Shown: piece after piece, positions 1-5,432 of the stretch
Layout of the letters: every line of letters starts with the position of its first letter
How positions within the stretch are numbered: the first letter of the stretch is position 1
NCBI GenBank assembly: GCA_003562655.1
Contig: PWUC01000195.1
Coordinates: forward strand, 1-6,721
Source: Clostridia bacterium
GTDB taxonomy: Bacteria > Bacillota_E > SLMV01 > PUMD01
Direction: 5' to 3'
Length of the DNA stretch: 6,721 bases
The notes under the pieces: generated by a model
What the model was told of the DNA's origin: nothing
The model's input: only the letters and a program-made list of their open reading frames with translations
Databases searched by the model: none
Position numbers and translations under genes: made by a program

Positions 1-180
1 CCCTGGTTGAGGCGCGGTTGTGATGTGATGTTGAAACCGGGCATGGTCATGGCCATTGAGCCCAAGCTGTGGTTGCCGGGGGAGTATTACCTGCGAGTTG
101 AGGACATCGTGCTGATCACCGATGGGGGGGCAGAGTCTCTGACCACCTTTGACCGGGAGATGTTCGAATTGCCCCTGTGA
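1..180 (+). CDS. M24-family metallopeptidase (Xaa-Pro dipeptidase/aminopeptidase-like), C-terminal fragment
   Basis: Frame 1 is open from the window edge to a TGA at 178-180 and gives the last 59 residues of a protein whose start lies outside the window. It contains the two C-terminal signatures of the pita-bread metallopeptidase fold. KPGMVMAIEPKLW carries a metal-ligand Glu at fragment residue 20. LRVEDIVLITDGGAESLT carries the second ligand Glu at residue 34. In the family these complete a D-D-H-E-E set binding two divalent metals; the first three ligands would be encoded upstream. The protein ends 11 residues after the LT of the last motif, a normal family terminus, so the 3' end looks intact. 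Such enzymes are usually cytoplasmic and remove N-terminal residues before proline or split X-Pro dipeptides. The exact substrate (PepP, PepQ or creatinase-like) cannot be told from this fragment. It converges on the radical SAM gene. Confidence 0.9.
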   Translation, partial: PWLRRGCDVMLKPGMVMAIEPKLWLPGEYYLRVEDIVLITDGGAESLTTFDREMFELPL

Positions 181-284
181 GGGCCTTGTGGTGGATCAGC
201 CCGCCCGGGAGCGCAGACGGGTTGTGGGGGGCGGCGGTGCGGCCATTGGACTCGTCTGCTGCGTCGCGGGCATCTGCTGGACAC

Positions 285-309
285 CACCGCAATACAAGTA
301 TTGGCGGTG
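285..309. terminator. Inverted repeat, possible terminator of the M24 gene
   Basis: CACCGCAATAC at 285-295 pairs with GTATTGGCGGTG at 298-309, giving about 11 base pairs with one bulged base and a very tight loop that probably opens to CAAG. It lies 104 bases after the M24 stop. What follows is C-rich (CCCCTTCTCCC) and not a T-run, so it is a poor classical rho-independent terminator. It may instead stabilise an mRNA 3' end. The structure is seen directly; the role is inferred. Confidence 0.3.
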
Positions 310-599
310 CCCCTTCTCCCGGTGATGACCTGGCTCCAGGGATATGCGCCACGGCGGGCCATCATTGGGGCAATCTCCCGTACCCACGCCAACATCGTCG
401 ACCTGTCAGCAGCCGATGGGTATATTGGGAAGGGAGACGAGGAGAGTATGCAGACTCCACGAGCCCCGAGTACATATCTCCGCAGACGATGTGTGATGGT
501 GGAGGGCCCCCGGCACAGTCGAGGGCCCCGGTTGTCAGCCGGTGAGATCCGTCCGGGGTGTTTCAGTCTGCGATCAAAGGTTGGATGGTGATCGCATAT

Positions 600-618
600 T
601 CCCCGGCACCCCCGGGGA
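600..618 (-). terminator. GC-rich hairpin just after the radical SAM stop
   Basis: Read on the minus strand, TCCCCGG - GGGTG - CCGGGGA forms a 7-bp, almost all-GC stem starting 12 bases beyond the TGA of the radical SAM gene. It is followed by AATATGCG, not a T-run. Position and stem strength suit a terminator; the weak tail argues against a strong intrinsic one. Confidence 0.35.
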
Positions 619-630
619 GATACTCGGACC

Positions 631-1983
631 TCAATCCCGCTGTGACATCATTTTCTCGTTCGTCTCGTTCGACGCCCGCCTCCACCGGGACGACAGATCG
701 TCGAGATACTCGGCCGTTGCACCCCTCAGGCAATCTTCCGCCCCGGGATGAGTCCCACTCGCCTCCGTCTCCTTTATGATCTCGCGCAGAGCATCAGGAT
801 TGTCGATGAGGGGACAGGGAGCCAGCAGGTTGTCATTGAAGGGCTGCCGTTTCTCGAAAGCCTGAAACAGAGGGCTGTTGAGAGCCTCAAGCAGGGTCGT
901 ATCACTGATGTTGTCCAGTGCGAAGTGCACGAAGCCGCAGGGTTCCACGTCGCCGGAGGCTGCTATGTGGGCGTAGAGCCGACCTCCCGCTATGCATCCT
1001 GCGGCCTGGTGACCGTCATTCCAGAAGTCGACCATGGCCATCAGATATTGCTCGCGCAGCTCGGAGATTCTATTCACCATCCACAACCGCTGCTCGGGTG
1101 TGATCATGAGATCCAGATCGGGGCTTCTGCCGATGGGAATGTAGTGGAACACCCATATATACAGAACTCCCTGATCGTCCAGAAAGCACATGAACTCGTC
1201 GGAATACAGCTCACGCACGTTCTCCCTGGTCGCCGTCAGCGACGCCCCGAAGGGTATGCCGCGCCGGGCGCAGCGATCCATGGCCGCCGTCACCTGGTCG
1301 AACACTCCCTTCCCCCGGCGGGCATCGGTGGTCTCCCTCCACCCCTCCAGGCTGAACGCAGGGGTGAAGTTGCCCAGGCGGCCCAGTTCGTCGGCGGTGG
1401 CATCGTCCAGAAGCGTACCGTTGGTGTAGGCCATGAAGAACATGTCGTTGTGCTTTTCCATCAGCTCCACCAGGTGCGGGTAGACCAGGGGCTCCCCCCC
1501 GGACAGCGTCACCCAGTATATTCCCAGCTCCTTCATCTCATCGAAGAGCCGGTCGAGTCTTTCGGGTTCGATGCGATCGCTCTTTTCGTACTCTCCCGCC
1601 CAGCACCCCGGACACTGGAGATTGCAGGCGGACGTCGGGTCGATCTGCAGCGTGGTGGGGGTTCTCAGCCCCCTGGCCACGTGCTTTCTTCTCTCGGGAG
1701 CGCCGATGAAAAGGGAGTTGAGCGCCCAGTTGGTGAACATTTTCTCCAGTATGTCGGGGTTTTTCAGCAACAGTCTGATCTTACGTATCACGCGCGGATC
1801 ATCGCTGACGCGTCGGGACAGCAACTCTATCGCCCCATGGTACTGGGGGTGGCTGGTGAACCGGCCCGCGATCTCCAGCAACCGGCTGACCGTTCCCTGC
1901 GGATCACCCTGCGCTCCCCGCAGCACCTGCCGAAATCCCAGCTGAGCCAACTGTCGCTTGATACGTCCCGTGTGAGTTGCCAT
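631..1983 (-). CDS. Radical SAM protein with SPASM-like C-terminal cysteines, substrate unknown
   Basis: A 450-residue protein. The CxxxCxxC triad that binds the SAM-cleaving [4Fe-4S] cluster is seen as ACNLQCPGCW (Cys120, 124, 127). SGGEP at 161-165 is the SAM-contacting motif, and YTNGT at 186-190 and SLEG at 211-214 follow the usual barrel order. A second conserved block, GCIAGGRLYAHIAASGDVEPC (Cys330 to Cys349), plus Cys390 and Cys418, resembles the auxiliary-cluster region of SPASM/twitch enzymes. About 110 residues precede the radical SAM core, as in a family of uncharacterised Clostridia-type radical SAM proteins. I chose ATG at 1983 because AAGGGGGG lies 9 bases upstream. The frame stays open 23 codons further to 2052, but that start has no comparable site. 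The tail after about 430 is charged and probably disordered. A TetR gene lies upstream on the same strand and may control it. The reaction and substrate are not known to me. Confidence 0.9.
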   Translation of the reverse strand: MATHTGRIKRQLAQLGFRQVLRGAQGDPQGTVSRLLEIAGRFTSHPQYHGAIELLSRRVSDDPRVIRKIRLLLKNPDILEKMFTNWALNSLFIGAPERRKHVARGLRTPTTLQIDPTSACNLQCPGCWAGEYEKSDRIEPERLDRLFDEMKELGIYWVTLSGGEPLVYPHLVELMEKHNDMFFMAYTNGTLLDDATADELGRLGNFTPAFSLEGWRETTDARRGKGVFDQVTAAMDRCARRGIPFGASLTATRENVRELYSDEFMCFLDDQGVLYIWVFHYIPIGRSPDLDLMITPEQRLWMVNRISELREQYLMAMVDFWNDGHQAAGCIAGGRLYAHIAASGDVEPCGFVHFALDNISDTTLLEALNSPLFQAFEKRQPFNDNLLAPCPLIDNPDALREIIKETEASGTHPGAEDCLRGATAEYLDDLSSRWRRASNETNEKMMSQRD

Positions 1984-2358
1984 CGCCAGTTTCCCCCCTT
2001 TGCACAGGTTGAACACACTCGGGAGCTGGCGCATGCGAGGCAGTCGAACCACTCACCAGAGCGTTCGGGCAGCAGACACCTCGCGCCACCGCTCCGTACT
2101 CAGCAATAGGCCCGTCTTCCTTCGCATTGACCGCGGTCGCATCCTCCGATGACAGGCCCGGGCTCCTCAGCCTCACTGGTACTGAGAATGCCCGAACCCG
2201 ATCTCCCCGCCCGGGAACACCACATCAGCTTGTGTCAGTTCTGTCCTCGCTACGCTCGCAACGGCGGTCCCACCGCACCACTGTGGAGCTTTCGCCTGCT
2301 GTCCTCGACGCCTGTCTTCTGTTCCTGCTGTTTCCCGGTCATTGATGTCACCTGTTCT
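1984..2358. other. Gap between TetR and radical SAM genes, no firm gene
   Basis: A 375-base stretch between two same-strand genes. I found no AT-rich -10 element and no copy of the 18-bp TetR operator in front of the radical SAM gene, so read-through from the TetR promoter is the simplest way to express it. The first part after the TetR stop contains a 30-codon minus-strand open frame (ATG at 2342, stop at 2250) preceded by AGGTGA 6 bases upstream. Its product is rich in Lys, Gln and Glu and matches nothing I recognise. A small GCGGT-CCC-ACCGC hairpin at 2264-2276 is too short to call a terminator. Confidence 0.45.
1993..2000 (-). promoter_or_regulatory. Ribosome binding site that fixes the radical SAM start
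   Basis: On the minus strand AAGGGGGG ends 9 bases before the ATG at 1983. It favours this start over the more upstream in-frame codon at 2052. Confidence 0.6.
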
Positions 2359-3006
2359 TCACCCTCCCGACGGTTGACTCTGCACATCCCCGGGTCCATC
2401 GACGATCTCCGGGAGATAGCTCTCGAGCAGCTGGCCCATGAAGTCAGAGAAAACTTCCTGGGATCTTTCGTGATCGTAACCGTAGTGCTCCGACCACCTC
2501 TCCCCGAGAGTCATGAACATGCTCATCGGTATGAAGAAATAGAAGTTGCCCACCAGATCCAGGACCTGCTGGTCCTTCACCACCATACCCTGGACGGTCA
2601 GACGTTCCATGGAATCCCGGGAAACGGCATCGAGAAACTCGAACACAGCCCCGTCCTCATCGCCACCGTCCTCGTTCTTCAGCGCCTCAACGATCATCAC
2701 CCGAAAGACATCTGCCTTCGATTCCAGAATATCCATAGCCAGCCTGATCTGGGACCGATTCGCCACATCAGAGGGAGATTCGGGGAAGAAGCGGTCCCTG
2801 AGTTTCACCACGCTATCGATGGCTTCGCGGATCAGAGTCTCAAGGATTTCTCGCTTGCCCGAAAAATAGTAGTAAATGAGGGCCTTGTTGACCCCCGCCT
2901 CTGTCGCTATGGCATCGACTGACGCTCCGTTGTAGCCCTTCTCAGCGAAGAGCCTCGTGGCAGCCATCAGAATCGCATCGCGGCTTGTGCCGTTATCGGT
3001 ACTCAA
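2359..3006 (-). CDS. TetR/AcrR-family transcriptional regulator
   Basis: A 215-residue protein, normal length for the family. The N-terminal DNA-binding domain spans about residues 8-55. Helix 1 (AILMAATRLFAEKGYNG) is followed by the helix-turn-helix ASVDAIATEAGVNKALIYYYF (29-48), with the hallmark YYYF-K-REIL that closes it. Residues 55-200 are a variable, mostly helical ligand-binding and dimerisation domain whose effector cannot be predicted. The last 15 residues are Gly/Pro/Gln-rich and likely unstructured. The start is TTG at 3006: an in-frame TGA lies immediately upstream, GAGGGGGGGG sits 7 bases before, and the next Met (residue 14) would cut helix 1. Its promoter carries a perfect palindrome, so it very likely represses its own transcription. 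The radical SAM gene follows on the same strand and is the most likely regulated partner. Confidence 0.93.
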   Translation of the reverse strand: MSTDNGTSRDAILMAATRLFAEKGYNGASVDAIATEAGVNKALIYYYFSGKREILETLIREAIDSVVKLRDRFFPESPSDVANRSQIRLAMDILESKADVFRVMIVEALKNEDGGDEDGAVFEFLDAVSRDSMERLTVQGMVVKDQQVLDLVGNFYFFIPMSMFMTLGERWSEHYGYDHERSQEVFSDFMGQLLESYLPEIVDGPGDVQSQPSGG

Positions 3007-3013
3007 TCACTGT

Positions 3014-3023
3014 CCCCCCCCTC
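3014..3023 (-). promoter_or_regulatory. Poly-G ribosome binding site of the TetR gene
   Basis: The minus strand reads GAGGGGGGGG with a run of eight G, ending 7 bases before the TTG start. It supports that start. The homopolymer is unusual for a Shine-Dalgarno site and could be prone to slippage. Confidence 0.6.
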
Positions 3024-3034
3024 GTAAGAAGCCT

Positions 3035-3063
3035 CTTATACTAACCGGTTAGTATTATGATAA
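3035..3063 (-). promoter_or_regulatory. Sigma-A-type promoter of the TetR gene
   Basis: On the minus strand, -35 TTATCA (3063-3058, 4 of 6 matches) and -10 TATAAG (3040-3035, 5 of 6) are separated by exactly 17 bases. Transcription would begin near 3028, giving a 5' leader of about 22 bases that just holds the ribosome binding site. The operator fills the spacer and overlaps the -10, the classic arrangement for repression by blocking RNA polymerase. Confidence 0.6.
3038..3055. promoter_or_regulatory. Perfect 18-bp palindromic operator, probably for the TetR protein
   Basis: ATACTAACCGGTTAGTAT is identical to its reverse complement, centred between 3046 and 3047. The ACTAACCGGTTAGT core is a type of site many TetR-family repressors bind as dimers. 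It lies 32 bases upstream of the TetR start and within its promoter. No second copy occurs in the window. The palindrome is seen; binding by this protein is inferred from position and family. Confidence 0.75.
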
Positions 3064-3066
3064 AGG

Positions 3067-3085
3067 TGACGCTCATGAGCCGTCA
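3067..3085. repeat. Hyphenated inverted repeat upstream of the TetR promoter
   Basis: TGACG at 3067-3071 and CGTCA at 3081-3085 flank the palindromic core CTCATGAG at 3072-3079, with one extra base (C3080) breaking the symmetry. It lies 12 bases from the TetR operator and just upstream of the -35. It could be a second regulator site or chance. Confidence 0.3.
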
Positions 3086-3206
3086 GGATGCATCCCGGGG
3101 ACCGCCCGGCCGACGGAACACGAGTTCTCACCGGTTACGCGCCCGTCAGCAGCGGAACAACGGAGCGATATTCCTACAGGGGCTGCATCGGTGGAATATA
3201 CTATAG
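3075..3206 (+). CDS. Possible small basic protein divergent from TetR (weak)
   Basis: ATG at 3075 opens a 43-residue frame ending in TAG at 3204-3206. AAAGGTGA sits 5 bases before the ATG, a fair ribosome binding site, and the TetR operator lies 19 bases upstream, so a divergent repressor-controlled gene would start about here. The product is Arg-rich in its first 28 residues (MSRQDASRG... RLRARQQRNN) and more hydrophobic after (GAIFLQGLHRW). I recognise no family. No -35 element supports a plus-strand promoter. It could be a real small gene, the broken 5' end of the decayed gene downstream, or chance. Confidence 0.2.
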   Translation: MSRQDASRGPPGRRNTSSHRLRARQQRNNGAIFLQGLHRWNIL

Positions 3207-3329
3207 CAAGGATCGTCTGCCAAAACACCAGGGAAAGGGAGCAGGGGTCACCATATTGCCCACCGCCGACCCAGGCAGGCAGTTTCCAGTACAGCGCCAG
3301 CTACCAGCTGATGCGGTACGGGTCAGGTC

Positions 3330-3807
3330 ATCGCACAAGGCGAGAGTGTTCCGGTCACCCTGACGAGCGCTCCGTGACCGTATCCGGCAGCTGCGGTGGC
3401 GTCGTGCCGCTGGGTAGGCATGAGCGCGCTTTGCTGCGGCGACCAGCTAATTGAGGTCGATCTGATATACGGGGAGCAGCTGGTCTTGTACCATCTCTGC
3501 TACGCGGCGGCGGATTGTGCCGCGATCTCATCATCAGGGATTATTTGATGCAGGAAAAGGTGGAGCGGGCAGGCACCAGCGCGAAGTACCGCCTATCGGG
3601 GGAATCATCCGGGGAACTGACTGCGGTGAGATCGTCACCCTGTCCCAGATGGGGGCGGAAAACCGACCTCTTCAGTGACTTTCCGGCGAGATCAAGCGCC
3701 TCACCGGGCACACTACGGAGGCACTCCGGGAGATGCTTCCGGAGGTGGGGCGTGTTCGTACGGGTCAGTATCAGGTGTCAGGGGAGACCGGTTTCGGTCT
3801 CCCCTGA
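3330..3807 (+). pseudogene. Candidate decayed plus-strand gene, zinc-ribbon-like fragments in three frames
   Basis: Consecutive stretches with gene-like codon choice appear on the plus strand but change frame. In frame 3, CGTGQVIAQGE (from about 3312) and, from ATG 3420 to TGA 3546, ALCCGDQLIEVDLIYGEQL then VLYHLCYAAADCAAI. In frame 2, RDLIIRDYLMQEKVERAG and SAKYRLSGE (about 3521-3605). In frame 1, GEIVTLSQMGAENRPLQ, an in-frame TGA at 3673-3675, then SGEIKRLTGHTTEALREMLP ending at TGA 3805. The CG...YHxxC spacing resembles a small zinc-binding module. At least two frameshifts and a stop would be needed, so it is read as a pseudogene of unknown family. No homologue is recognised, and chance open segments at this GC content are a real alternative. 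Confidence 0.3.
3778..3807 (-). terminator. Perfect 13-bp hairpin, likely terminator of the MlrC gene
   Basis: TCAGGGGAGACCG (3778-3790), loop GTTT, then CGGTCTCCCCTGA (3795-3807): a perfect GC-rich stem that can extend about three pairs with G-U wobbles on the plus strand. It begins 64 bases past the MlrC stop. Neither side carries a T-run, so efficiency as an intrinsic terminator is uncertain. The structure itself is among the strongest in the window. Confidence 0.55.
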
Positions 3808-3871
3808 TATCGTGGGCGGCTATCGAGCGCATGGGGATGGTCGACATCAACAATGTGGCCAGCCTGCGCAT

Positions 3872-5365
3872 CTATTGGTCCTTAGCGCGCCACTTGGTGC
3901 CGATCGGGTAAACGTCGTCCGGGATGTTGTGATACTCAAGCTCGGTCAGATCAACGACCTCGCGGTAACCAGGAGCATCAATCGGGAAGTTGACCCTGGC
4001 CACCTGACTCCAATAGGCGCGGTGATGGTTCCTGCTCTTGATGGGGATGATATCCAGGCTGGCCACATCTATCCCTACAGCCGTCAGGGGGCTGGAATCG
4101 TTGGCTCCCCTGGTGCGGTCTGCGATGACAACATGGCGATTGTCGCCCAGATGAATCCTGGCGACAAAACCGTCGGTGATCCTGGCACCTCTGCGCATCG
4201 GGCCGACCAGTACGTATTCGGGACGGCCCATGAACTCGATCGTGCCGCTGATCTCGACCGGCTCGCCAGAGTGGGGGCCGTACCAACCACCTACTTTCAC
4301 TGAGATGTGATCACCGACGCTTGCTGTCGCCTCCAGGTCAGCGGCAGCCTTGGGATCATACACGCCATGGTGCGCCCAGTTGTTGGCCCCCTGCTGTATC
4401 AGCTCCCTGAGAACCCAGGTGCTGTCTCCGATCCGGTCCGCCCCATCGGCAATGACGACGGGCTTCTGTCCCCTGGCTACCAGCTCCATCACCTGGGCGA
4501 TGGCCTCCCTGGGCTTTGGCAGCTTGCGAGCGAAGGCGTCCCTGAAGCTCCAGCAGTAGTCGGATACGTCCTGGGCCACCTCTTCCGCGAGGGTCTGGTT
4601 GTTGTTGGTGACCGCGACGACAAACATCCCGATGTCCGGCACATCGCAGTACGCGAAACCCGTACCAGCAGAGACACAGTAGACGTTGGGGCGTTTCTCC
4701 CATTCCCTGCAGCGGTCATAAATGTCCTTCATGGGCGAATCATCGGTGCCCTGGAACATGCTCGGCGACACCAGTCCTGGACGGCGCATGGCCTGGGTGG
4801 GACGGAAATGGCCGCGCAGGGTCTGCAGCATGCAGTTGGCTGCAATCTCTCCGACCTGCTGCGAATCCACGTGCGGATATGTCTTGAGTACGAACACGGC
4901 GTCAGTGGCCTCGATCAGCTCTTCATCCTCGTTTGAGTGCATGTCAAATGTGGCCATGATCGGGATCTCGTCGCCCACAACTGCGCGCACCCTCCGGCAG
5001 ATCTCCGCCTCCGGCCTGGGCACTCCCTCCACAGCCATTGCCCCATGCAGAGCCAACAGGACTCCATCAACACTGCCCTCTCTCCGCAATCCCTGGGCAA
5101 TCTCACCCGTGTACTTGTCAAAGCACTCCGCCGTAATCCACCCGGAGAAGGGACCGGGAGCCTTGCGCGACTCCAGGATAGGAACCGCTTCAGCGCCCTC
5201 TGCATCGAGCACCCTGAGAAAACCATTGATGTAAGTGGAGACTCCGCGGTTGTTGTCAATCACTTCCTGGCCTCTCCGTGTGGCGGGTTCAAAACGCTCA
5301 ACCGGCGTAGGAGTGTCAAGAAAGGTCATGGTCTCATCGCTGAAGCTGGCGATTGCTATACGCAC
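3872..5365 (-). CDS. MlrC/M81-family metallopeptidase (microcystin-degradation-protein-like)
   Basis: A full-length 497-residue member of the family named after MlrC, a zinc peptidase of microcystin breakdown. The N-terminal MlrC/DUF1485 domain covers about 1-290 and the C-terminal MlrC domain about 303-480. Visible family motifs are RIAIASFSDETMTF (2-15), DGVLLALHGAM (100-110), TFDMHSN (139-145) with Asp141 and His143, and KTYPHVD (161-167) with His165; these Asp/His residues match the expected zinc site. IKSRNHHRAYW and VNFPIDAPG lie near the C-terminus. There is no signal peptide, so it should be cytoplasmic. The GTG start is chosen because AAGGAGGG ends 5 bases upstream. The usual DNPGGG loop is replaced by ADGADRIGDSTW at 307-318. 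Most relatives occur in bacteria that never meet microcystin, so the substrate here is unknown, perhaps a peptide or amide. It appears to be a single-gene unit with its own promoter and hairpin. Confidence 0.92.
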   Translation of the reverse strand: MRIAIASFSDETMTFLDTPTPVERFEPATRRGQEVIDNNRGVSTYINGFLRVLDAEGAEAVPILESRKAPGPFSGWITAECFDKYTGEIAQGLRREGSVDGVLLALHGAMAVEGVPRPEAEICRRVRAVVGDEIPIMATFDMHSNEDEELIEATDAVFVLKTYPHVDSQQVGEIAANCMLQTLRGHFRPTQAMRRPGLVSPSMFQGTDDSPMKDIYDRCREWEKRPNVYCVSAGTGFAYCDVPDIGMFVVAVTNNNQTLAEEVAQDVSDYCWSFRDAFARKLPKPREAIAQVMELVARGQKPVVIADGADRIGDSTWVLRELIQQGANNWAHHGVYDPKAAADLEATASVGDHISVKVGGWYGPHSGEPVEISGTIEFMGRPEYVLVGPMRRGARITDGFVARIHLGDNRHVVIADRTRGANDSSPLTAVGIDVASLDIIPIKSRNHHRAYWSQVARVNFPIDAPGYREVVDLTELEYHNIPDDVYPIGTKWRAKDQ

Positions 5366-5370
5366 TTTCT

Positions 5371-5378
5371 CCCTCCTT
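5371..5378 (-). promoter_or_regulatory. Strong ribosome binding site that fixes the MlrC GTG start
   Basis: The minus strand carries AAGGAGGG, near-perfect anti-16S complementarity, 5 bases before GTG at 5365. The protein then begins with the family-typical RIAIASF. Confidence 0.8.
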
Positions 5379-5402
5379 GCCTACCAGATTTCACTGTGCA
5401 GC

Positions 5403-5432
5403 ATGATCTGACAGATTCCTCCCAGGTGTGAA
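5403..5432 (-). promoter_or_regulatory. Possible promoter of the MlrC gene
   Basis: On the minus strand TTCACA (5432-5427, 5 of 6 to the -35 consensus) is followed after 18 bases by GATCAT (5408-5403, 4 of 6 to the -10). Transcription would start about 30 bases before the GTG. The -10 is weak, so this is tentative. Confidence 0.3.

Larger units (their letters stand above)
181..630. other. Convergent intergenic region, no supported gene
   Basis: This 450-base stretch lies between the stop codons of the M24 gene and the radical SAM gene. Frame 1 stays open to about 588 after the M24 TGA, but nothing in it resembles a known protein and no Shine-Dalgarno-preceded start stands out. Two inverted repeats that could end transcription are listed separately (285-309 and 600-618). 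There is also an imperfect direct repeat, GAGGGCCCCCGG at 502-513 and GAGGGCCCCGG at 521-531. No RNA gene was recognised. Confidence 0.5.
3056..3871. other. Long region without an intact gene
   Basis: About 800 bases between the TetR operator and the end of the MlrC gene. No open frame in it looks like a complete known protein. What can be seen is an inverted repeat beside the operator, a short plus-strand open frame starting 20 bases after the operator, a run of coding-like plus-strand segments in shifting frames (3330-3807), and a strong hairpin. An AT-rich TATACT at 3197-3202 has only a poor -35 (CCTACA, 3173-3178). The minus strand shows no long open frame here. Confidence 0.5.

Noticed and set aside
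748..2109. 453-codon plus-strand open frame
   Set aside because: It lies exactly antisense to the radical SAM gene, whose protein carries clear motifs. The plus-strand translation has no family features and is a GC-driven shadow.
2149..2922. 257-codon plus-strand open frame with CxxC-like pairs at its start
   Set aside because: Most of it is antisense to the TetR gene. The cysteine pairs fall in the gap but have no ribosome binding site or recognisable fold.
3053..3061. TATTAT and TATGAT as plus-strand -10 elements overlapping the operator
   Set aside because: No hexamer resembling a -35 occurs 16-19 bases upstream on the plus strand.
3515..4303. 262-codon plus-strand open frame
   Set aside because: From 3872 on it is antisense to the MlrC gene. 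Only its first part overlaps the candidate decayed gene.
5381..5404. Seven-residue leader-like frame (MLHSEIW) before the MlrC gene
   Set aside because: The nearest GGAGG is 13 bases upstream, no attenuator structure follows, and such short frames are frequent by chance.
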